Shown here: positions 48,908 through 58,180 of the stretch, one piece after another
How positions within the stretch are numbered: position 1 is the first letter of the stretch
Layout of the letters: each line of letters opens with the position of its first letter
From: Isoetes taiwanensis
Taxonomy: Eukaryota > Streptophyta > Lycopodiopsida > Isoetales > Isoetaceae
Length of the DNA stretch: 64,000 bases
Direction of reading: 5' to 3'
Assembly: GCA_021234155.1 (NCBI GenBank)
Contig: JAJEKV010000017.1
Coordinates: 6,640,992 to 6,704,991 of the forward strand
The notes under the pieces: model-generated
Told to the model about the DNA's origin: nothing
The model's input: the letters and a program-made list of their open reading frames with translations, nothing else
The model's database searches: none
Program-made: the position numbers and the translations under genes

Positions 48908-50629
48908 TGTCGAGCCCAAAGCTCGCGACCCGAGAGAAGTGTAGCGCTGTGAAAGAGAACACCCAAGGGAACTAGAACGAAGAATCAAACTTTATTGCAT
49001 ATTGCTATGGTTGGAAAAACCCCAACCGTGGTTACATATTTATAGTCCCCTGCCACGTCATTGCCACATCAGCACACCCCTTCAATTTTGTATTTGCCAC
49101 CTAGGCGAATCGCCCTCGTGGCACCTACTGCATCACTGGGTCGCCACGTCATCAAATTTGCCAACTGGGGATGCCACGTCATCAATATTGCCACCTTGGT
49201 CTCTCATATGCCAACTCATCTTTGCCACGTCATCACGCAAAAAAGATGCGATTTTGTGGTTCTTCAATCCCTTGGCAAAAGGGCTTGGAATGGAATTGAA
49301 CCCTGCACCTATCTATTAGGAAGCAAAGGTCTTGCCAACTCCACTACCATCACGTTTTGAAGTAAATAAGCTTCCTTCATTCTTTAAGAGCTTTCATTTT
49401 TCCTGAATTTTGTTCTCTCTCCTTCTCTGTTCTTCACGGCAGTCAGAGATCGGCCTTCTGGCTCTGAGATCGAATTCTACACGGATAGCTGTGGTGTTCA
49501 AATCCTTCTTTACTGTTGTTGCTGCCAAATCTTCAGATCTCAACAGCCTTTAGATCTTCTTTCGACCCAATACAGACCCGCTTTTCTTCCCAATCAACCC
49601 CAGACGGCCTTCTAATATAATTTCTTGTAAGGCCATGGCCTGATGTTGGTCAAATCCGGCCTGATCCTTTGAAGCCTGTAGTTCTTGGCGATGCCATGCC
49701 CCAGATCGGTTTTGTCAAGCAAGAATAGGCCGCTCCAGCAACCGGAATTCCTGTTGCCAAGTTCCGGCCGATTCCTTTCTCAGATCCGACCGGTTCTTGT
49801 AAAGATCTATGATTTTTTGCTGATGACAGGGTTCTGCGGTCCGATTTACTCCAGATCTCCCCTTCTTGCAAGCTATTTTTGGAACAATCTTCCCTTTTTC
49901 CCTTGATCAATTAGGCCAAATCGGCCTTAGGTCGCGTCGTTCTACCCAATCCTTTCTGTTCGTAAACTCATTTTGTTAAATAGTTAACAGCCATTTTTAT
50001 TTTTTGTTTCCCTTTATTCTTCAATCTTTTTGCTCTTCAATGGTTTATATGTTTCAACTTGGCTTGGCCTTTTGTAAATAAGCTTCCTTCCTTTATTTGA
50101 TGTTCATGGCCTGTAACCCGTTCCTATCACCGGCTGGCTTCCTTCAAGCACTAAATTCCCTTTGAACCCTGTGACTTCTCCCATTTTTCCCTTTATCAGT
50201 GCTCCCTTGCGTCCCTTGCAGTCTTCTTTCTCCTTTTCTGTTTAATTTTCTTCCGACCTTGTCCATAAGGCTACGACAATCCTCTCCCCTTTTTCCATGG
50301 TTATCTCTACTTCCATGGTTCTTCCAAAGGTTTTTTCCTTTAATTCTCGTGACTTGATCCCTTTTCTTTGAGGCCTTTATTCTGTCACGTTATCTCCATT
50401 TACCACCATAGGTATTTTTCTTCTATGGGGCTCTTCTCATGGCAACCCTGTTGCCATATCATTCCTTCCCATATCTTTCTCATGGGTAATCCTTCACGTA
50501 GCACATCTCTAGGCTACTTGCTTCTTTCCATATTTGCTTAGCTTTCTTCGCTAAGCTAGCATGATTCCCCGAGCTATATTCTTATTAATCTGCTTTTTGC
50601 ACATTTTCGCCTCGATTTGGCAGACGACA
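48908..50629 (-). repeat. 3' LTR of the gag-only element
   Basis: 1722 bp. In sense orientation it begins TGTCGTCTGCC and ends GGGCTCGACA. Near its sense end it carries the promoter and polyadenylation signals listed separately. Confidence 0.93.
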
Positions 50630-50683
50630 TTATTGGGGAGGGGGAAATGTTCCTCGTCCCGAGGAACACAAGGTTTTTGAAAC

Positions 50684-51979
50684 TTACCCTGGATCCCATG
50701 TCTTCAAGCCAGATGGTGGCCTTGTTTCCAAAGTCCTCATTTTCACTTTTGGGCACGTATTCCCTTGAGCATCTGAGTCATCTTTTATCGCATTCAATAT
50801 GTTTTCTAACTTGCTTTCCATGGACAGATCAATGTTGGCTCTAAATGCACCTTCTCGCTCCTTGATATTCTCCAGTACTTCCATAATCCTTCTTTGCAAA
50901 ACTTCCTTCTTGCTTTGCTTTCCATCTTCTATTTGACTGGTGTTCCCATCTTGTCCTTCCATCTCTTTTAATTTGTTACACACAATACTGGCAGCTTTTT
51001 CCATCTGATAGAGTGCTAGTTCTTCTTTCACTTGCTCCCTTTGCCTGTCTAACCATTCTTTCTCTTGGTTTTCCAAATTTCTGTGCATCATTTTCGTATA
51101 GTACTCTTCGTCATCTTTTTCTTTCTCAAATTGTTCCTGGTTGTGTATTAGTCTATTCTCTACACCAAGCAATTTGCAAATGTCCTCCTCTTCGTGGTAA
51201 TCTCCCAGGTTTATTTCAATTTTATTGCTCGCATCAGCGTGATCTGGCTTATCGACCAGCTTCTCGTCAACTCGGTGTTGCTCCGTTAATGCTGGCTTAA
51301 TCACATATTCTATGGGCTCCAAATATTGTAAATGTGTTGTCTTTTCTTCCATCATTTCAGGCCCAGAATCTGCAATGGAACTTTCTTCAAGCAATTCTGA
51401 GGATGCATGCATAGCTTTATGGTGACAACACATTAATAAATCATCAACTTCATCCAATTCTTCTTCTTCTTGTCTTGTAAGAAAAATGAGTTGATGGCAT
51501 TCCACACAAATCCGCATGATCCCCTCATTGTCCAAATTTGTGAATATCTCCTTGTCTTCTTAGTTATTGCAGGCCCCACAATGTGATTGGTACACAAACT
51601 CTATTGGGCAATATTTTGCAATATGGCCGTATTGGTAACATCTCCAACATTGTACGAATTTTCTTTGTTGCATGATGGACGTCGTCTGTTGCATATCAAG
51701 CACTTTCCCAGACAACTCTCTAAGTATGTCATCTTTGAACTTATTTATGACCATCTCTGATGTTGGAACTTCCATGGATATTGTCGATCTTTGAGGACAA
51801 TGCACTAATGCTGCAGTTCCATGGGTTGCTACTGCTGTTGTGACTTGATGAAGATGGACTTGATCCACAATCAAGCCTCTTTGCTGAAGAGCAAAGTAAT
51901 CAAATTGTCCACTCATAAATCCCTTCTCTCGAAAAGTCAATGGCTCTAATGTCTCTTTTGCACTTTGTTCATGGTGCAA
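50684..51979 (-). pseudogene. Gag-like protein with CCHC zinc knuckle and coiled coil, one in-frame stop
   Basis: The frame opens at 51979 (MHHEQSAKETLEPLTFREKG) and holds a retroviral-type zinc knuckle CWRCYQYGHIAKYC (C-x2-C-x4-H-x4-C), then CGAC, a TAA at 51562-51560, and, in the same frame, CVECHQL. The stop therefore splits what may be a second Cys-rich finger. The rest to 50684 is a long Glu/Lys-rich region with heptad-like spacing (EFEKEKDDEEYYTKMMHR-type; coiled coil expected). Gag proteins package the element RNA. No capsid domain was recognised, and the knuckle sits unusually near the N-terminus, about residue 110. It is the only coding region between the LTRs. Confidence 0.65.
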
Positions 51980-52104
51980 TTTAATTTAATTTATTCTCTT
52001 CCCGGCCAGTGCACCACAAATATGTCGAGCCCAAGCTCACGACCCGAGAGAAGTGTAGCGCTATGAAAGAGAACACCCAAGGGAACTAGAACGAAGAATC
52101 AAGC

Positions 52105-52346
52105 TTTATTGCATATTGCTATGGTTGGAAAAACCCCAACCGTGGTTACATATTTATAGTCCCCTACCACGTCATCGCCACATCATCACACCCCTTCAAT
52201 TTCGTATTTGCCACCTAGGCTGATCGCCCTCGTGGCACCTACTGCATCACTGGGTCACCACGTCATCAAATTTGCCAACTGGGGATGCCACGTCATCAAT
52301 ATTGCCACCTTGGTCTCTCATATGCCAACTCATCTTTGCCACGTCA
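52105..52346 (-). promoter_or_regulatory. LTR promoter: four TGACGTGG boxes, TATA box, AATAAA
   Basis: On the sense (minus) strand TGACGTGG occurs at 52346-52339, 52295-52288, 52265-52258 and 52174-52167. TATAAATA follows at 52158-52151 and AATAAA at 52110-52105. TGACGTGG is a core bound by plant bZIP factors (G/C-box hybrid; also used in the unfolded-protein response). The order fits U3 enhancer, TATA box, then R with polyadenylation signal. The other LTR has the same set at 49232, 49181, 49151, 49060, 49044 and 48996. Which signal induces it is inference. Confidence 0.6.
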
Positions 52347-52403
52347 TCACGCAAAAAAGATGCGATTTTGTGGTTCTTCAATCCTTTGGCAAAAGGTCTT
52401 GGA

Positions 52404-52462
52404 ATGGAATTGAACCCTGCACCTATCCATTAGGAAGCAAAGGTCTTGCCAACTCCACTACC
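52404..52462 (-). other. tRNA-like segment with A and B boxes inside the LTR
   Basis: On the minus strand TAGTGGAGTTGG (52460-52449) resembles a polymerase III A box, and GGTTCAATTCC (52416-52406) matches a B box, at tRNA-like spacing. The 3' LTR has the same at 49346-49335 and 49302-49292. It may be a tRNA-derived SINE fragment captured by the LTR or a chance tRNA-like fold. Confidence 0.4.
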
Positions 52463-53745
52463 ATCGTTTTGAAGTAAAAAAGCTTCCTTTATTCTTTAAG
52501 AGCTTTCGCTTTCTTGAATTTTGTTCTCTCTCCTTCTCTGTTCTTCACGGCAGTCAGAGATCGGCCTTCTGGCTCTGAGATCTAATTCTATACGAATAGC
52601 TGTGGTGTTCAAATCCTTCTTTACTGTTGTTGCTGCCAAATCTTTAGATCTCAACAGCCTTCAGATCTTCTTTCGACCCAATACAAACCCGCTTTTCTTC
52701 CCAATCAACTCCGGACGGCCTTCTGATATAATTTCTTGTAAGGCCATGGCCTGATGTTGGTCAAATCCGACCTGACCCTTTGAAGCCTGTAGTTCTTGGC
52801 GATGCCATGCCCCAGATCGGTTTTGTCAAGCAAGAATAGGCCGCTCCAGCAACCGGAATTCCTGTTGCCAAGTTCAGCCCGATTCCTTTCTCAGATCCGA
52901 CCGGTTCTTATAAAGATCTATGATTTTTTGCTGATGACAGGGTTCTGCGGTCCGATTTACTCCAGATCTCCCCTTCTTGCAAGCTTTTTTGGAACAATCT
53001 TCCCTTTTTCCCTTGATCAATTCGGCCAAATCGGCCTTAGGTCACGTCGTTCTGCCCAATCCTTTCTGTTCATAAACTTCTTTGGTTAACAATAGTTAAC
53101 AATCATTTTTATTTTTTGTTTCCCTTTATTCTTCAATCTTTTTGCTCTTCAATGGTTTATATGTTTCAACTTGGCTTGGCCTTTTGTAAATAAGCTTCCT
53201 TCCTTTATTTGATGTTCATGGCCTGTAACCCGTTCCTATCACCGGCTGGCTTCCTTCAAGCACTAAATTCCCTTTGAACCCTGTGACTTCTCCCATTTTT
53301 CCCTTTATCAGTGCTCCCTTGCGTCTCTTGTAGTCTTCTTTCTCCTTTTCTGTTTAATTTTCTTCCGACCTTGGCTATAAGGCTACGACAATCCTCTCCC
53401 CTTTTTCCATGGTTATCTCTACTTCCATGGTTCTTCCAAAGGTTTTTTCCCTTTAATTCTCGTGACTTGACCCCTTTTCTTTTAGGCCTTTATTCTGCCA
53501 CGTTATCTCCATCTACCACCATAGATATTTTTCTTCTATGGGGCTCTTCTCATGGCAACCCTGTTTCCATATCATTCCTTCCCATATCTTTCTGATGGGT
53601 AATCCTTCACGTAGCACATCTCTCGGCTACTTGCTTCCTCTTTCCATATTTGCTTAGCTTTCTTCGCTAAGCTAGCATGATTCCCCGAGCTATATTCTTA
53701 TTAATCTGCTTTTTGCATATTTTTGCCTCGATTTGGCAGACGACA

Positions 53746-54010
53746 GCCGCGTCTTTGTTCTCCCTTGAATGCAGGACCACGTCATACTTTGAACCTGCCC
53801 TGCTCACAGTAACATACCATTCAGACCCCTCAACAAATACTATCTCTGGCAAGTCCTGACTTAGCTCGCTTGTTATGACTCTGCCGTCATCAATTAGCTT
53901 TATGCCAAGAGTTCGATCTATCTCCTCTGCCTCTTCTTGTACTACCTTGGGGTCCTTCCTGGGTTTCTTTGATGATGCAGAAGTTGATGTAACTAGTGCT
54001 CTCTTGGAAG
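53746..54010 (-). pseudogene. Upstream exon of the ParB-methyltransferase-HAD gene
   Basis: An acceptor TTTTACAG opens the exon at 54010. The frame runs through a basic SSKKPRKDPK (possible nuclear localisation signal), then EEIDRTLGIKLIDDGRVITS and VEGSEWYVTVSRAGSKYDVV, and stops abruptly at ENKDAA where the LTR element begins. The same frame resumes at 48902 with FKKVGLILSCEEL on the other side of the element once one 5-bp duplication is counted. No first exon or promoter is visible above 54010, where transposon sequence begins. The fold of this N-terminal region is not recognised. Confidence 0.55.
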
Positions 54011-54339
54011 CTGTAAAATAAATAATCAAGTTAGACATTGCTAAAGTATTTTTGAAGCAACTTGACCATCATCTCGCGCATGGCGCGACAAGTCTATAAA
54101 TTCTGAGAAATGTTTTAGGATTCGCACGTAGCGCGAGCCGAAGGATCCAGGACGGTAAGAATAGATGGAATGTGCGGAGCAAATTTCTGGACAGGAAGTC
54201 TACAAATGAGGGGGAGGGGGTTGGGTCTATTTATAGTTTGGGCAATTTTAGGTCAAATTCTAAGTTACTCTTTTTCATGTGTCAAAGCACCTATTAACCT
54301 AAAACATATACTTACTTCAGCATTTTCTAAACAATTTGA

Positions 54340-54402
54340 CTCATGGTGTGCGCTGGGGGCCCGATCTAATATTTAGATCAAGGCTCTGGCGCATATCGTG
54401 AG
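54340..54402. repeat. 63-bp palindrome, copy 1
   Basis: Ends CTCATGGTGTGCGC and GCGCATATCGTGAG are near reverse complements, with a centre of GATCTAATATTTAGATC. A second copy lies 212 bp away. Confidence 0.75.
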
Positions 54403-54551
54403 ACATTTTGCATTTTAGACTAAATTATATGATTTCTAGGCATATTCCTAGGGGTGGGATGTACAAATCTAACTAATTCGTATCTTAAAACTCGATCTAG
54501 CATATTATCCTGTTAAAATTCATCATGTTTCAAGGTGATTATGGCCAGTTA

Positions 54552-54614
54552 CTCACGGTGTGCGCCCAGGGCTTGACCTAAAATTTAGGTTTGTGCTCTG
54601 GCGCATACCGTGAG
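54552..54614. repeat. 63-bp palindrome, copy 2
   Basis: Ends CTCACGGTGTGCGCC and GGCGCATACCGTGAG are near reverse complements, with a perfect centre CCTAAAATTTAGG. Length is identical to copy 1, and both arms are kept although bases differ between copies. Confidence 0.8.
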
Positions 54615-54813
54615 ACATTTCTACCTTAGGTCAAAATTTAGTTCAACTTTTTAGTTTTTTTTTCTTGGTTTTCAATTCTTCTAACTGTTACTAGCTTAGC
54701 ATAAACTACAAAAATGAGAAAAAATTTCCCACTTTTTCGAGGTTTGAGAATCCTACTAAGTTAGTACTACTGGGAGCATGGCCAGTGCTTTGCTCTTGGT
54801 CTCCAAGAACATT

Positions 54814-55260
54814 GCTCTGATACCACTGTGACGTCCCCTACTCATATACGGTGCACTCACCGTATACAAACAGGAGTTCATCCCCCATACCAGCTCCATG
54901 CTGATACAAGGCCCTCCATGTGTCACTGCAGTTCCAGTGGGAAGAATGAAGGGGTCATTTTACCCTGTCTTCCTTCAGGGCCTACCTAGCTGCGGAAGTG
55001 TAAACATACCTGTGGCAATCTTACTTGCATCTGTCGCCACAAGTTTGTCCTTCTCTGGGTCTGGCAAGGTCAAGACGGGGGCGGTTGTCAAAGCTTCCTT
55101 CAACATCTCGAATCCTGCTTCGGCTTTCTTCTGCCAATGATCTGCCTAATCCTTCACTTTTTCCGCCCTCGTCAAATCTGTTAGCGGGGCCGCTATTTTG
55201 CAAAGTTCTTCACGAACTTCCTATAGTACCCTGCTATGAGCTTGCAGAATTGGCCCGGAA
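54814..55260 (-). mobile_element. Ty3/gypsy remnants: LTR edge with Met primer site and a pol fragment
   Basis: The complement of 54814-54825 is TGGTATCAGAGC, the initiator-tRNA-Met primer site. It follows an LTR edge ending GGGGACGTCACA (from 54827). Separately, the minus strand from about 55250 reads YYRKFVKNFA, then IAAPLTDLTRAEKVKD, a stop, then FEMLKEALTTAPVLTLPDPE and LVATDAS. This is the end of gypsy reverse transcriptase and start of RNase H. A frameshift and a stop break it. The pol piece lies outside the LTR edge, so at least two elements are juxtaposed. A hairpin ATACGGTG...CACCGTAT lies at 54845-54864. Confidence 0.7.
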
Positions 55261-56428
55261 GGATCCCGGTTCATCAAGAAGTGCAAGCAAAGAACGCCCG
55301 TATTGTTTTAATTTGCTAACGTCTTTCCATAAACGCATTCAAAAGAATGGAGGATAGCATAAGAAAGAAATTTTACTTGAGTTTTGAGGGATAAAACATT
55401 GGAAAAATTCATAGGTGAAGAATTAAAGGATTTGGAAGCCAAGAGCATCGTTATAAGGAGCCTCTCGACTCCATGCAGATCGCCAAACTCTCTACCAAAG
55501 AATGATCCGCCTAGCGCCCAAGAATAGTCTGCCTTACAATAACGTAGACGCGCGTCTGCGCATTCAAACAAGTGACAAAATCAGCAAATGAGATCTTGGA
55601 AAGGTATTAGGTGTTCACCCAAGAAACCTGCAAAAGGCAAAGAAAAAGAGGGAAGAGATCGATTACAATGGTGGGAAATGGGTTTCTTACAAGAGGGCTA
55701 AAAAATTCGATGCAATTTCAGATGAACATATAGAAAAGATTCAAAAATTTTGGATTGAGAACACCAGAGTGTCTCCTCCAAAGTAGAAAAATATAATATC
55801 ATATTACTTAGAGAATAGACAATATTTTACAATATAGCATGATTATATCATAAACTACCTAGAAAGATAGTTTATTTATCTAGTATGTAGACATGCTATG
55901 TAAGTTTAATATGTCAGACGATGGCAAAGACTCTGTTGCCTGAATAAGGATTGGAGCATCTTGAGGATTGGTTATAATATTATTCGGAGCTATAGTACCA
56001 GATGGGATGGATGCAGTCAGAGCATCACATGGCCCTCTGGGATAAGCCCTTTTAGGCATCATTCTAAATCGAGTAGCAGCATGATAATCTAGACCTAAGT
56101 ACGTGGTTTGGTTTGAGCCTCAGATATGGCAACCAAACTATGGCATTGTAGCATCTCCAAATCTACACTAATCAGCTCAGCATCAACACTAATGATTTTT
56201 CCAGATCACCCTTGAATGATTTCGGCCATATATTTTCACTATCGTGACTATTTCGACACTTCTGCTATCCATATTTTTGGCTCCTCAGCAACTACATGCA
56301 CTAAAGAAATCGAACCGGGTCGGTGTATCCACTGGAGTATCCGGCTATATCTTGTTCCTAAGCATACGCGAATAAGAGCCTCGCATTAACAACGAGAGTG
56401 ACCGCCTTTAAGGGCGAAAGGTGTTCAC
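55261..56428. other. No gene supported
   Basis: Short frames only and no recognisable motif or repeat structure. AT-rich after 55750. Confidence 0.45.
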
Positions 56429-56945
56429 TACAAAAACCAAAGCCCGTTATTTATCGCCTTATTACGACGCCCGTGACGTCGCTTGTAGAGGCCGATGATC
56501 GACGCCAAACGCCGAGGCAACGACGCCTATTCGGACGTCGGAGCTGCCGATGTAATGACGCTTTATGCCGCTATACGCCGCGAATCGGCGCGCCTTTGTT
56601 TAATTTACATGACGCCGCTCAACGCCGCTATGCATTATCGCAGGAGCTACCGCAAGATCGCTGCCAGAGTGGATCAAGGCTTAAATAAGGCCGGGTCGTG
56701 GGCGTGGGCGATGATTCGCAACGCTGCTCAACGACTTAAAAGTACACGCCATCATGTCCGGCCCGTATGCTGCTAGTTAGCCACCGGACGTATCGCCACA
56801 GAAACGCCGTTCAACGACGTTGCCGGGCGTATCGACACCGCTCGCCGCGTGGTTTGGCTGGCGGCCGGGGCGCCATTTAGACGACGTCGCTCAACGACGC
56901 CGCCGATTAAAACACGTTGCATAACGCCGCTCAACGACGATTAAA
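56429..56945 (+). repeat. CpG-rich subterminal repeats (GCCGCTCAACGACG-like)
   Basis: Variants of ACGCCGCTCAACGACG occur at about 56611, 56721, 56801, 56881 and 56926. The block is much richer in CpG than neighbouring DNA. Short repeated motifs just inside the terminus are typical of CACTA elements, where they bind the transposase. Confidence 0.6.
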
Positions 56946-58180
56946 GAATTTTGATAAAAAAAAATATTTATTTAATATTATTCAATATGATTTAATCCGG
57001 ACAGCTTAATATTCATATGCAAAATTAACAAATATTTAATATAAATAAATATTTAGTAATATTTATTAATATTAATATTATCAATAATATTAATAGTATT
57101 AATAAATATTAAATATGAACAAAATAAATCGAGAATAAATATTTAAAAATTTAAAAATTCGAAAAATAGAAACAAATATTGATTAAATTATATTAATGGT
57201 AGATAAGCATTATTGTTTAATATGTAATTAAATGTTTAATAAATCTAAGAATAAAAAATAGAATCGAAAGCATAAAATTAACATAACAAAAAAAAAAAAT
57301 CACAAATAATAAGAACAAAGCATAAAAAAATTTAAATTGAATTCAATTAATATATTTCACAATGTAATTTGCACATTACAAAATATATTAAGTCTTTAGT
57401 TGTTGCTCTCTTCTTCTTCTTCTTCATTGGCTTCGCCTTCATTTACCCGCATTATATTGTATCGCAACAATTAGTTCATTGTAGTCACAAATAATTATCT
57501 AATGAATGATACACACTTCATCCCCCTTTCACGCCAAGAGTGGCGCACGCCGATGGCCGTGATGACCGCCTTTGTTTGAAGGCCCTTTTTCGCTCATCTT
57601 TAGCAAAATGCATTGCATCAAAGAAATGACGCCTAGTGAGAATGAGCACCAAAACTAATGTTAGTGTTCAACTCGAGAACCTACATTATAAACCAAATTT
57701 ATACTTACAAATAGTTTATCCGTACAAAAGCCATAACCGCTGCACTCCAAGCCTTATTGGCACTATGGTCGCCATTTGCTTCGCCATGACTCGGCCCAAC
57801 AATGCTTTGTTCTAGCTTCCCCTTTCTTTTGATAATATGTTGGCCTTCAAACACTACAATGCAATACAAGGATTTAGTCCACATGGCATCATCTAATTAT
57901 ACGACTCATGGGAGAGATGATGTACTTGAAATGCCTCATTAGTCAACCCTGATAGGCCGCGGCCACTTCCTCTATCGGGACTCCTCGTGAGTTTTGGCAA
58001 GATCTTTCACCGCTTTTCTGATTACCCTCGCAAAATATAAATAAAATATGAGTACAATGAGGTTATAATGAAGAACTAAAAGAGCCTAATACCTGGTGGA
58101 TTTAACATGTTTACCCCCGCTTTGAACAAAGCTCCCTCCATGAGATCTCTCCCCGACTTGAGCTCTGGATATTCCCGCTT

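Larger units (their letters stand above)
48908..53745 (-). mobile_element. LTR retrotransposon with 1.72-kb LTRs and a gag-like frame only
   Basis: LTRs are 48908-50629 and 52023-53745, both TGTCG...CGACA, with target duplication GCCGC at 48903-48907 and 53746-53750. On the minus strand a primer site-like TGGTGCACTGGCCGGGAA starts six bases after the right LTR, which fixes the orientation. The interior is only 1393 bp and carries one broken gag-like frame, with no protease, integrase or reverse transcriptase. This resembles the plant gag-only non-autonomous class called TR-GAG. The element split an exon of the ParB-methyltransferase-HAD gene. The LTRs differ by a few percent at most by eye, so insertion was fairly recent. 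Confidence 0.93.
52023..53745 (-). repeat. 5' LTR of the gag-only element
   Basis: 1723 bp, next to the primer-binding site. It keeps the TGACGTGG cluster, the TATA box and AATAAA at matching positions. Confidence 0.93.

Noticed and set aside
57360-57440. Polyadenylation or gene end around the TTC run
   Set aside because: It is a short TTC microsatellite in AT-rich DNA with no associated open frame.
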